Assembly (NCBI RefSeq): GCF_037026715.1
Contig: NZ_JBANCG010000002.1
Location: 124,001 to 188,000 of the forward strand
Reading direction: 5' to 3'
DNA: 64,000 nucleotides
DNA from: Breoghania sp037026715
Lineage (GTDB): Bacteria; Pseudomonadota; Alphaproteobacteria; Rhizobiales; Stappiaceae
The position numbers and the translations under genes are program-made. Below the pieces are notes generated by a model. It was not told the DNA's origin. It was given only the letters and a program-made list of their open reading frames with translations, and ran no database searches. Below, in pieces: positions 35,884 through 43,952 of the stretch (its first letter is position 1; each line of letters begins with the position of its first letter).

Positions 35884-36408
35884 TTACGGGTAAAGCGCCG
35901 TCTCCACATCCTTGCCCAGCAGGCCCCGGTCGAGGATGTAATCGACCCCACGCTTCCACGCCTCATCGGTGTTGCCGCGGATCGAGACTGAGGCGTTGCC
36001 GAGCATTTCGCCCGTGCGCGCATCGTAGGCGATGATCGAGATCGACTGGATGAGCGTGGAGACCTTGTGCACGAAGCCGGTGATGCTGACTTCGGCGCCC
36101 GCGGTGCCGGCGAGGCGGGCGGCGCAGTCCAGACAATCCCACGGATCGGGAAGGCCGGCCACGTCCTCCTCAAGTGCGGAAAGATCGAACAGCGCCACCC
36201 CGCGTTGGCGCAGCCGCTCTCTCGTTTCCTGCGTGATCATGCGAAGGCGGGCGGCCTCGGCCGGGTCAGAGCCGCGAACCTCCCCCTCGATGGACGTGTC
36301 CTGAAAGCCGAAGGGAAAGACGGCCACCCCGGAACCTGCGGCAAGGGCGGGCCCGGCGAAAAGCCCAGTGAAGGCCATCGCCAGGGCAAGCGTCCGCGCG
36401 CGGCTCAT
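35884..36408 (-). CDS. DUF2380 family exported protein
   Basis: This 174-residue protein has a signal peptide of about 23 residues. The mature part shows the DUF2380 pattern: AVFPFGFQDTSIEGE at the start, a DCLDCAARLAGTAGAEVSITGFVHKVS segment in the middle with a Cys-x2-Cys pair, and a closing SVSIRGNTDEAWKRGVDYILD. The fold is similar to periplasmic CsgG/TolB-like N-domains. DUF2380 genes are frequent in quinoprotein dehydrogenase clusters. The start overlaps the SoxYZ-like gene stop by four bases. Confidence 0.85.
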   Translation of the reverse strand: MSRARTLALAMAFTGLFAGPALAAGSGVAVFPFGFQDTSIEGEVRGSDPAEAARLRMITQETRERLRQRGVALFDLSALEEDVAGLPDPWDCLDCAARLAGTAGAEVSITGFVHKVSTLIQSISIIAYDARTGEMLGNASVSIRGNTDEAWKRGVDYILDRGLLGKDVETALYP

Positions 36409-37238
36409 GAGCCCGGCTCCAGCTTCACCGGCCATGCGCCGTCGAAGCTGCGCTCCTCGGTGTCGGTGACATGGGCGCTCAGCGTGGCGCCGGGTTTCGG
36501 CTTCACGTAGAAGCGCACGCTCGGGTTCTCGCTCATCGATATGTCGCCGTCGAAGGTGAGAACCGGTTCGCCGTCCATGGAAAGGGCGATGGTGCGCACG
36601 TAGTCGGCCGGGATCCACAGCTGGGTCACCTGATCGGTCTGCATGCCGGAATAGTTCGGGTGGCTCACCATGAACTGGGCCTCGGCCGGCTCGCCGGCAC
36701 GCCAGTCTCCGATCTGGCGGAAGCGCATCTGGCCGAGCCGCGCCATGGCGGCCTCATGGTCCTTGCCGGCGGGCGCCGAACAGCCGCCGGCCGCCTTCAC
36801 GTAGTTGGTCGCCATGTAGAGTGAGCCGTCGTTCATCTCCGCCACCGCGCGCACATTGGTGTAGGCGTTGACGCGCACCCGCGTGGAAAGGCTCGCCAGG
36901 CCGTTTTGCGGAAAGAAGCCGAAGGTTCCGACGACCGGGGCCGGGTTCTCGTCGATGACCAGCGTCAGCTTGGAGATGTAGCGCTCCGCCGTCTGCGGCA
37001 CGAGCGCGGTGACGGAGACGGGAACCACCGCCGCATCGTTGGCCCTGTAGGGCGTCTCCAGCGCGATCACGCCGTCCGCATCCGCGATGTCACGGTTGCC
37101 GAAGACCGCGGCGCGGATATCGGGCCAGGCGTCTTCGGCGGCACTTGCGGGGCGCGGCGCGGCCGTCGCTGCCAGCATCGCGGCGAGGGCGAGGATCATT
37201 GCGAGCCCGAGGCGGGCTTTCGAGGCTTGGCGCATCAT
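36405..37238 (-). CDS. Quinoprotein dehydrogenase-associated SoxYZ-like carrier protein
   Basis: This 277-residue exported protein has a signal peptide of about 33 residues, a SoxY-like domain (about 45-160) and a SoxZ-like domain (about 180-277). In SoxY the carrier Cys is in a C-terminal GGCG; here a comparable Cys appears in AAGGCSAPAGKD near residue 155, at the domain junction. The family (TIGR04557 type) is linked to PQQ enzymes, but its cargo is not known. The start is one of two adjacent ATGs overlapping the metallohydrolase stop; GGAG lies eight bases ahead. Confidence 0.9.
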   Translation of the reverse strand: MMRQASKARLGLAMILALAAMLAATAAPRPASAAEDAWPDIRAAVFGNRDIADADGVIALETPYRANDAAVVPVSVTALVPQTAERYISKLTLVIDENPAPVVGTFGFFPQNGLASLSTRVRVNAYTNVRAVAEMNDGSLYMATNYVKAAGGCSAPAGKDHEAAMARLGQMRFRQIGDWRAGEPAEAQFMVSHPNYSGMQTDQVTQLWIPADYVRTIALSMDGEPVLTFDGDISMSENPSVRFYVKPKPGATLSAHVTDTEERSFDGAWPVKLEPGS

Positions 37239-38242
37239 TCCCACTCCAGTTCGGTATAGGCGGCGACGACATTGCGGCCCTGGACGGCATCGAAAAGCAG
37301 CCAGTCCCCGCGGCCGAGGTCGGCGAGCCGCCGCACGGTTTCATCGATCCCCAGCCCCGCGTCGATCGCCGCCCTGACGCCTTCGCGCAGGGCGGCGAGA
37401 TAGGCCCGTTCGCGCGCGAACGCGGTGTCCGTCGTATCGACCGGCCCGTGACCGGGCACCACACGAGCGGCGTTTCGCTCCCCCAGATCCTCCAGCACCG
37501 AAAGCCAGCCGTTGATGCTGCCGTCGATGACCGGGATGCGGCCGGAAAAGAGCAGATCGGCCGCCCAGAGCGTGCCCGTGCGCGCATCTTCGATCGTCAG
37601 ATCGTTGTCCGTATGCGCCGTCGGCCAAGCCCTCAGCGTCAGGCGTCGGTTGCCGAGATCGATCGTTGCGGTCTCCTGCACGAGCGTCGTCGGCGGAATG
37701 AAGCGCGTGTCGGCGAAATCGGGCGACAGCGCGCGGATTCGCTCCAGATAGAAGCCGCCGCGTTCGGCAAGCGCCTGCGGCAGCTTGTGGTGCCCGACAT
37801 TGGCGATGCGGCCCGCCGCGATCTCTTCGGCGAACGCCCCGTGCCCGAAACAGTGATCGAGATGCACGTGGGTCGCGATCACGTGGCTGACGGGCCGGTC
37901 GGTCACACGGGCGATTTCCGCCTTCAGCGCCGCTCCTTGCTGCGTCGTCGTGCCGGTGTCGATCACCGCGACGCTTCTCTCGCCGACGATGAAGCCGATA
38001 TTGGCGATCGCCGCACCGTTTTGCGCCGACATTTCCTCCTGCACACCATAGCGCACGAAGATGCCGTCTGCGATCTCGGCGAAGGGCAGGGCGGCAGCGG
38101 CGAGCGCGCCAGTGCACGACGGCGAACAGATCACGCCGAAGCTGGCAGCCGCAAGACCGGCAAGCACATGCCGGCGCGTGCGGCCGGCCGGTTGGGGGCG
38201 CAACTCGCTCAGATCGTGTCTGTCCGTGCCGTCAGCGTCCAT
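37235..38242 (-). CDS. Quinoprotein relay system zinc metallohydrolase (SoxH-like)
   Basis: This 335-residue protein of the metallo-beta-lactamase superfamily has the metal-binding motif THVHLDHCFGH near residue 125 and further ligands in the WPTAHTDND and VPGHGPVD segments. A Tat-like leader (RTRRHVLAGLAAASFG, about residues 22-37) suggests export in folded form. It fits the SoxH-related metallohydrolase family found with PQQ dehydrogenases (TIGR04559 type). Together with the SoxYZ-like carrier it may form a thiol-linked relay, but the chemistry is undetermined. Confidence 0.9.
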   Translation of the reverse strand: MDADGTDRHDLSELRPQPAGRTRRHVLAGLAAASFGVICSPSCTGALAAAALPFAEIADGIFVRYGVQEEMSAQNGAAIANIGFIVGERSVAVIDTGTTTQQGAALKAEIARVTDRPVSHVIATHVHLDHCFGHGAFAEEIAAGRIANVGHHKLPQALAERGGFYLERIRALSPDFADTRFIPPTTLVQETATIDLGNRRLTLRAWPTAHTDNDLTIEDARTGTLWAADLLFSGRIPVIDGSINGWLSVLEDLGERNAARVVPGHGPVDTTDTAFARERAYLAALREGVRAAIDAGLGIDETVRRLADLGRGDWLLFDAVQGRNVVAAYTELEWE

Positions 38243-38306
38243 CCGTTTGTCCGCCGTTGCGGTATGCGAAAGGCGCGGCGGCGTCCTTCCGGCGATGATC
38301 CGCCGT

Positions 38307-39746
38307 CTATTCCGAAGGCCGCCATGGGCGCGTCTCTTCCAGAAGCTGGTCGGCCTCGCTCCACCGGGCGACGCCGCCAGGATACCAGACCACCTTGTCG
38401 AACCCGTAGGAAAGCGCGCGCTTGGCCGCGTTCCACGACATCCAGCACTCGGGCTCGCAAAAGAACACCAGCGGATGCTTGCCGCCGTCGCTGAGGCGCT
38501 CCAGTTCCGCCCGGAACGCCGTTTCCTCCCGTTCCGGCAGCGCGCCGAGCCCCATGTTTGCAAGCCAGTGCGCGCCCTTGATGGTCGCCCGCTTCGGTTC
38601 GCGCCAGATCTGGTCAGGCGTCCGGCCCTCCGGCTTGCGCGCGGCGGGAAAGACGTCGATCAGCACTGGCTCCTCGCTCTCGCGCAGCGCCAGCAGGCCG
38701 TCGACATCGACCGTGCGTGCACCCGCAAGGCCTGCCGGCACCGGTGCGCGGTAATCGTCCATCCGGTAGCCCGCGGGCTCTGCAATGGCGTTCGCCGTCT
38801 TCGCGGTTGGGACCGGTGTGCCCTTGCCTGTATCCTGGCCCGCCTCTTTCGCAGGCTTTGCCTTCGGCCCGGTCGCCGGCTTGATCAGTTGCCCCTTCCG
38901 GTCGAGCAACGGCACGTTGTAGGCGGCGAGGATCGCGTCGATATCGTCCTTGCGCTTGCGCAGGATGCGGTTCAGTCGGTGCTTCCAGTCGGGCTCATTG
39001 TAGCGGATGCCCATCGACATCAGGAAGGCGACCCGAACGCCGGCTTCCGCCTCGATCGGCTCCATGACGAGGTCCGGCGCGATCTCCCGGATCCAGTAGC
39101 CGGCGAGCGGCCCCCAGGCGAGCGCGACGTCGAGCGTGCCGTTCTCGACATCGGCGATCATCGCGCGTGCCGGCTTTTCGAGCCGGGTATCGACGATCAG
39201 CGGATAGGATTTCATGTGCGAGAGAAGCCCGTGCCGGGCGAGCAACGAGGCGACCGGCGTGCGCGGCTGTACGCCGATCGCCATGTCCTTCAGCGCTGGA
39301 TCACTGAGCGAGCCGGAAAGCGCGACGTCCTTCCGGTGCACCATGACATAGGTCGAGTTGTAGTAAGGGTTGGTGTTCTGCATCAGCTCGTTGGTCGCCG
39401 CCACCCCGATGATGAGGTCGCAGCGTTTCTCACCGAGCGTGCGGCGCACGAAGCCGATCGTCTGCGGAAACCAGGTGTAGCGGACGGGAAGGCCGAGTTC
39501 CTCAGCTACGATCTCGGCGATCCTGTTTTCGAAGCCTTCGCCCTTGTCGTTGGAGTAGGGCAGGTTGCCGGGATCGGCGCAGACGCGCAGCTCCGTCCGG
39601 TCGACGACGTCCGGGGTCGCGGTGATCTCCTGCGCGCGCAGGGCACCGCCGGCCGCCATCGACAACGCGCCGGCGCACAGCGCGGCGACGATTGTCAGAC
39701 GGCGGCGGGCGGCTCCCCCCCTTGGCCCCCGTGTCGGTTCTCTCAC
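38307..39746 (-). CDS. xoxJ: XoxJ-like periplasmic binding protein fused to a rhodanese-type CxxxCW domain
   Basis: This 479-residue exported protein joins two modules usually encoded separately. Residues about 40-275 are a MoxJ/XoxJ-type binding protein (ELRVCADPGNLPYSNDKGEGFENRIAEIVA is diagnostic). A Pro/Lys/Ala-rich linker follows at about 285-320. Residues about 325-475 form a rhodanese-like PQQ-associated domain with FFCEPECWMSWNAAKRAL, in which two Cys precede Trp, and a VVWYPGGVARW end. The start is taken as GTG with GGAAGG eight bases ahead and a four-base overlap with the cytochrome stop; an ATG 15 bases upstream is possible. XoxJ is thought to help activate XoxF. Confidence 0.9.
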   Translation of the reverse strand: MREPTRGPRGGAARRRLTIVAALCAGALSMAAGGALRAQEITATPDVVDRTELRVCADPGNLPYSNDKGEGFENRIAEIVAEELGLPVRYTWFPQTIGFVRRTLGEKRCDLIIGVAATNELMQNTNPYYNSTYVMVHRKDVALSGSLSDPALKDMAIGVQPRTPVASLLARHGLLSHMKSYPLIVDTRLEKPARAMIADVENGTLDVALAWGPLAGYWIREIAPDLVMEPIEAEAGVRVAFLMSMGIRYNEPDWKHRLNRILRKRKDDIDAILAAYNVPLLDRKGQLIKPATGPKAKPAKEAGQDTGKGTPVPTAKTANAIAEPAGYRMDDYRAPVPAGLAGARTVDVDGLLALRESEEPVLIDVFPAARKPEGRTPDQIWREPKRATIKGAHWLANMGLGALPEREETAFRAELERLSDGGKHPLVFFCEPECWMSWNAAKRALSYGFDKVVWYPGGVARWSEADQLLEETRPWRPSE

Positions 39747-40282
39747 TGGCTCGCCTTCCATTCCTGGAACACCGGATCCTCCTTGGCCGGAAGACGCTCG
39801 GGCCGGCCGCGGCCGAGATCGCCGTTCGCCCGTGCCTTCAGGTAGGCGTAGATGTGATCGATGTAGAACATCACGTCCGGCACCTCCGCGAAGGACGGCA
39901 TGACAGAATCCTGCGCCGCGTTGACCACCTGCCGGCCGTTGACGACCACTTCCAGGAAGTCCTCGTAGGACATCGTTTTCAGCGAATCCTTCAGAGCCGG
40001 TGCATAGGACGAGCCGAGCCCGTCCGGGCCGTGGCAGACGTGACAGGTCGAGTGATAGCGCCGAAACCCGTTGTAGACGCCGTAGTCGACCTTACCGTCC
40101 TTGATGATGTAGGGATGTTCCTCCCAGCTCTTCTCGTCTTTCGCTGCCGTGGCGCCGCCGGTGACAGCAAGGGCGGCAAGGGCGATCACCGCGCTCCCCG
40201 CCACCATGGTCACGCGCCGCCGGAACGGCGCTTTTTCTGTTCCCGTTTGCCGATGCGGACGCGCTGAAAAGCCAAAACGCAT
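39743..40282 (-). CDS. xoxG: Cytochrome c, methanol-oxidation type (XoxG-like)
   Basis: This 179-residue protein is the likely electron acceptor of XoxF. It has a signal segment at about residues 22-47 and a single c-type haem motif, CHVCHG, near residue 82. A Met in DSVMPSFAEVPDVMFYIDHIYAYLKAR is the probable sixth haem ligand, and the DHIYAYLKARA helix is typical of methanol-linked cytochromes (TIGR03874 type). Only two Cys are present. GGAGAAGG lies ahead of the ATG. It is separated from xoxF by 352 bases containing a hairpin, which may allow different expression levels. Confidence 0.9.
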   Translation of the reverse strand: MRFGFSARPHRQTGTEKAPFRRRVTMVAGSAVIALAALAVTGGATAAKDEKSWEEHPYIIKDGKVDYGVYNGFRRYHSTCHVCHGPDGLGSSYAPALKDSLKTMSYEDFLEVVVNGRQVVNAAQDSVMPSFAEVPDVMFYIDHIYAYLKARANGDLGRGRPERLPAKEDPVFQEWKASQ

Positions 40283-40634
40283 AAAACCCTTCTCCCCGGA
40301 TGGGCCGGAGCGGACGCGCTCGCGGCGCCGGCCTGGCCACATTCGCTTGCCGGTTAGACCCTGGCGCGAGGCCCGGCCTGCCGTTTCCTCCTCGACGGAA
40401 GCGGACTTGCGTATCGCGCGTCCGGCCCCTCCGCCATGTCGTCTTCTTCTGACCGCGATCTCTCCGGCAGGGCCGGAACGCCGCGGCATTTTCGTTTTCG
40501 TCGAATTGGTAGTCACTGGGTTCGAAAGACGGGGCCGGCTCGTCGGACCGGCCCCGCATCGGGTGTTCTTGCCCGGCCACTCGCCTTTTTTCGCAAGGCG
40601 GTGGTCCGGCTGGCGACCAGGCGCCTTGCGCGCC
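40283..40634. other. Gap between xoxF and the cytochrome gene, with hairpin
   Basis: This 352-base stretch contains no supported gene. A perfect 8-base stem (GGGGCCGG at 40531-40538 and CCGGCCCC at 40548-40555, nine-base loop) lies about 80 bases after the xoxF stop. The T-tract after it on the minus strand is poor, so it is more likely an attenuator or mRNA-stabilising hairpin than a full terminator. Confidence 0.6.
40531..40555 (-). terminator. Hairpin downstream of xoxF (attenuator or stabiliser)
   Basis: A perfect 8-bp GC stem with a 9-base loop sits 80 bases past the xoxF stop. It lacks a run of T, so termination efficiency is uncertain. Confidence 0.45.
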
Positions 40635-42449
40635 CTAGTCTGGGAGGGCGAACACCGTCAGTTGGCCGCCGAGGTTGGTGTAGCTCGACAGCGAGCGGTA
40701 GGCGCCCACGGCCCCGAGGCCTTCGGTGCCTTCCGTCAGGCCCGCCGCCAGACCGATGCCGGCCCATCCGCCGATACCGGAATAGACGCCGATATACTGC
40801 TTGCCGTTATGCTCGTAGGTGGTGACGTTGCCGATGATGCCCGACGGCGTCTTGAAGCGGTAAAGCTCCTTGCCCGTCTCCGCATCGACCGCCTTCAGGT
40901 AGCCTTCCAGCGTGCCGTAGAAGACGATGTCGCCTGCCGTGGCGAGCGCGCCGGACCACACCGAGAAGGGCTCGGGGATCGACCACTTGATCTCACCCTT
41001 GGCCGCGTCCCAGGCGATGAAGTTGCCGAGCCCGCCATGGCTGTTGGGGGCAGGGAACATCGACAGCGTCGCGCCCACATAGGGCTGGCCGGCGGTGTAG
41101 GAGACCTGGAAGGGCTCGTAGTCCATGCAGACGTGGTTGGTCGGCACGTAGAACAGGCCCGTCTTTGGCGAATAGGACGAGGGCTGCTGGTCCTTGGTGC
41201 CGAGCGCGGCCGGGCAGACGCCCTGGGTGTTCACGTCGGCGCCGTTCTGGTCGGTGGAGTAGTCGGACACCACCTGCGGCCGGCCGTACTGGTCGCTGGA
41301 GGGATCCATCACGACCTCGGTCGCCCAGTTGACGGCGGGGTCGTACTTCTTGGCCACCAGCAGTTCGCCGGTCTCCCGGTCGAGCGTGTAGGCAAAGCCG
41401 TTGCGGTCGGGATGGACGAGGGCCTTGTGCATCTTGCCGTCGACTTCCAGGTCCACCAGCATCATCTCGTTGACGCCGTCATAGTCCCATTCGTCGTGCG
41501 GGGTCATCTGGTAGACCCACTTGGCCATGCCGGTGTCGAGATCGCGGGCGAAGATCGTCATCGACCAGCGGTTGTCGCCGGGGCGCTGGGTCGGGTTCCA
41601 GGTGCCGGGGTTGCCCGAGCCGTAATAGACGAGGTTCAGCTCCGGGTCGTAGGAGAGCCAGCCCCAGGTGGCGCCGCCGCCCAGCTTCCACTGGTCGCCT
41701 TCCCAGGTCTTGAGGCTGGAATCCTTGCCCACCGGCTTGCCCAGATAGGTGGTCTTTTCCGGATCCAGCATGATCTTGTCGTCGGGACCGCTGGTATAGG
41801 CGCGCCAGGCCATCGAACCGTCGGCAATGTTGTAGGCGGTCATGTGGCCCTGAATGCCGAACTCGCCGCCGGAAATGCCGACCAGAACCTTGTCGCCGGC
41901 GACCATGGGCGCCGAGGTGCCGGTCTCGCCCTTGGAGGCGTCGCCGTTCTGGACCTTCCACTTCACCTCGCCCGTCTTGGCGTCGAGCGCCACCAGCGTC
42001 GTGTCGGCCTGGTGCAGGAAGATCATGCCGTTGCCATAGGCCACGCCGCGGTTGACCGTGTCGCAGCACATCACCGGAATGACATCCGGATCCTGCTTGG
42101 GCTCGTATTTCCAGATGATCCGGCCGTTGTCGTTGAGGTCGAGCGCGAAGACCTTGTTGGGGAACGGCGTGTGGACGTACATGATGTCGTCGATCACCAG
42201 CGGGCCGCCCTCGTGGCCGCGCAGCACGCCGGTCGAGAACGTCCAGGCGACCTGCAGGTTGCCGACGTTGCTCTTGTTGATCTGGTCGAGCTTTGAATAG
42301 CGCGTGCTGGAATAGTCGCCCAGCTGCATGACCCAGTTCTTCGGGTTTTTCTGCATCTCGACAAGCTCATCGTTCGCATATGCGAACGATGAGGCTGTCA
42401 CGGCGACCATGCTGACGGCCGCCAGAACCTTAAACCTTTGCATTTCCAT
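40635..42449 (-). CDS. xoxF: Lanthanide-dependent methanol dehydrogenase XoxF
   Basis: This 604-residue periplasmic PQQ enzyme oxidises methanol, probably to formaldehyde. A signal peptide of about 26 residues is followed by an eight-bladed propeller. The adjacent Cys pair is Cys128-Cys129. Metal ligands expected from the family appear as Glu196 and Asn280. The catalytic Asp322 and the extra Asp324 lie in PHDEWDYDGVN; the second Asp marks lanthanide-using enzymes, whereas calcium-type MxaF has Ala there. No mxaI partner is present. The start could be either Met1 or Met3. The cytochrome and XoxJ-like genes follow on the same strand. Confidence 0.97.
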   Translation of the reverse strand: MEMQRFKVLAAVSMVAVTASSFAYANDELVEMQKNPKNWVMQLGDYSSTRYSKLDQINKSNVGNLQVAWTFSTGVLRGHEGGPLVIDDIMYVHTPFPNKVFALDLNDNGRIIWKYEPKQDPDVIPVMCCDTVNRGVAYGNGMIFLHQADTTLVALDAKTGEVKWKVQNGDASKGETGTSAPMVAGDKVLVGISGGEFGIQGHMTAYNIADGSMAWRAYTSGPDDKIMLDPEKTTYLGKPVGKDSSLKTWEGDQWKLGGGATWGWLSYDPELNLVYYGSGNPGTWNPTQRPGDNRWSMTIFARDLDTGMAKWVYQMTPHDEWDYDGVNEMMLVDLEVDGKMHKALVHPDRNGFAYTLDRETGELLVAKKYDPAVNWATEVVMDPSSDQYGRPQVVSDYSTDQNGADVNTQGVCPAALGTKDQQPSSYSPKTGLFYVPTNHVCMDYEPFQVSYTAGQPYVGATLSMFPAPNSHGGLGNFIAWDAAKGEIKWSIPEPFSVWSGALATAGDIVFYGTLEGYLKAVDAETGKELYRFKTPSGIIGNVTTYEHNGKQYIGVYSGIGGWAGIGLAAGLTEGTEGLGAVGAYRSLSSYTNLGGQLTVFALPD

Positions 42450-42786
42450 CCCCTACGCATGTGGTTGGCGTGCTTCGGCGGGCCTTGTTTTTATGCGGAT
42501 GCCGGTCCCGCCGGTTCCGCTCCGCCGATCAGGCGCAAACGAGCATGCGGAGTCTGGAAAGACCCTAGGGTAATGTCGATAGCACCATAGTACTAACCGC
42601 TTGGCATGATTGATTAAGCTTGGAAATTACGGTCGATTTAACAGGTAAAATGCGAAGCGATTCAACTGGAATCGCCTCGTTTCGAAAGTTGCAGGCGATG
42701 GGGCGATCTTTCTCGCCCCCCGCCCGCTCTGTTTCTTGCCCTGTGGCACCGCTTTATACGGGCGACTGCGCCCGTGGGCCGCGTGC
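42450..42786. promoter_or_regulatory. xoxF upstream regulatory region
   Basis: This 337-base gap has no supported gene and is unusually AT-rich around 42590-42660, as expected for a strong regulated promoter driving xoxF on the minus strand. It contains a palindrome GCGATTC-AACTG-GAATCGC at 42657-42675 and an 8-base palindrome CCCTAGGG at 42563-42570. I could not place -35 and -10 boxes with confidence. Confidence 0.55.
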
Positions 42787-43143
42787 CTAACCGGGGACGG
42801 AAGGCACGTCGCGGCGCAGGTCGGGTTCCGCGTGGATGAACGTGAGATTCAGGGATGCCGAGATTTCGTCCGGCTGGGAGGTCGGTTCTTTCGAAATCGC
42901 GTCGAGTTTGGCGATGCTCTCCTCATCCAGCCTGACGCCCGCCTCGATCATGCGCTCGCGCAGCGTGGACAAGCGATCCGGCGGCAGGGCGAAGTGGAAT
43001 GTCGTCGCGATGTTGGAGAACAGGGTATGGCTCTTGATCCACCCTCCGACGCCCATGACGGCATCGTTGATGTCCGCGCTGACCTGATGACGGTTTGTCC
43101 GTGTCACGCCGGCGAGCATGAGGATTTTCGATCGTCTGCTCAC
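42787..43143 (-). CDS. Hypothetical protein upstream of xoxF
   Basis: This 118-residue protein is not recognised. It starts at a GTG preceded by AGGGGAC and has no signal peptide or membrane helix. The segment SADINDAVMGVGGWIKSHTLFSNIATTFHF is mixed helix and strand, and a helical LRERMIEAGVRLDEESIAKLDAIS follows. The frame is open upstream into the ABC ATPase gene, but codons before the GTG look random. It lies 100 bases after the NitT-type ABC operon and may be its last gene. Function unknown. Confidence 0.65.
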   Translation of the reverse strand: MSRRSKILMLAGVTRTNRHQVSADINDAVMGVGGWIKSHTLFSNIATTFHFALPPDRLSTLRERMIEAGVRLDEESIAKLDAISKEPTSQPDEISASLNLTFIHAEPDLRRDVPSVPG

Positions 43144-43243
43144 CTTACGTCCCCTTTCGCGCTGTTCGCGGAGTGCCTTTCTCCGCCAAGCGACAAAATA
43201 GGCGAGGAGAGAAAAACGGTCAAAGGAGCTTTGGGGCCGCACA

Positions 43244-43951
43244 CTAGATCTGGAGCATGTCGGGATGGGCCGTGCCAAGCTCATCGAGCAGCACCGCCAT
43301 GTACTCCGGCGTGCGCGCGTCCTGCGGCAGGGGCAGCGGCACATCGCCGGTCAGATGCGCGGGTTGCCCGTCGATCAACAGCAGTCGGTCGGCGAGTGCC
43401 ACCGCTTCGCGCACATTGTGCGTGACCATCAGCACGGTCACCCCGCGCCCGCGCCACAGCTGCAGCAGAAGCGCGCGCATCCGCTTCGCCGTTGCCTCGT
43501 CGAGCGATACGAAGGGCTCGTCAAGCAGCAGGATATCCGGTGCGATGGCGAAGGCCCGCGCCAGCGCCACGCGCCGGGCAAGGCCCAGCGACAACTCGTC
43601 CGGGTAGCTCGATCGCATCGAGCCAAGGCCCAGCGTTTCGAAAAGCGTATTCAGATCGGGGGTCGCGTCCCTCGGCAGGGCCAGCCTCACGTTCTGTTCC
43701 ACCGTGCACCAGGGCAGCAGGCGCGGCTCCTGAAAGACGGCGGCGATCCGGGCGTCGTGCGAGGGCGGGCGCACCTCGCCTTGAAAATCGCGGTCGAGCC
43801 CGAGCATGATCCGGAGCGTCGTGGTCTTGCCGCATCCCGACGGCCCGATCAGGCAGGTGAAGCTGCCCGGTTCCAGCGAGAAGGCGAGATCGCGCAGCAC
43901 CGCGATCCGGCCGCCGTCGACCCGGTCGAAGTCCTTTGCGTCGATGCGCAC
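43244..43951 (-). CDS. NitT/TauT-type ABC transporter ATPase
   Basis: This ATPase of about 235 residues has Walker A GPSGCGKTT, a slightly unusual signature LSLGLARRVALARA (second Gly replaced by Leu), and Walker B DILLLDEPFVSLDEAT. It belongs to the SsuB/TauB-type family. Two starts are possible: a GTG two bases past the permease stop (used here), and an upstream TTG that would overlap the permease gene by 41 bases. It forms an operon with the permease and binding protein that follow upstream on the minus strand. Confidence 0.9.
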   Translation of the reverse strand: MRIDAKDFDRVDGGRIAVLRDLAFSLEPGSFTCLIGPSGCGKTTTLRIMLGLDRDFQGEVRPPSHDARIAAVFQEPRLLPWCTVEQNVRLALPRDATPDLNTLFETLGLGSMRSSYPDELSLGLARRVALARAFAIAPDILLLDEPFVSLDEATAKRMRALLLQLWRGRGVTVLMVTHNVREAVALADRLLLIDGQPAHLTGDVPLPLPQDARTPEYMAVLLDELGTAHPDMLQI

Positions 43952-43952
43952 G

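Noticed and set aside
40635..42449. Calcium-type methanol dehydrogenase (MxaF) assignment
   Set aside because: The Asp-Tyr-Asp motif and absence of mxaI favour the XoxF group.
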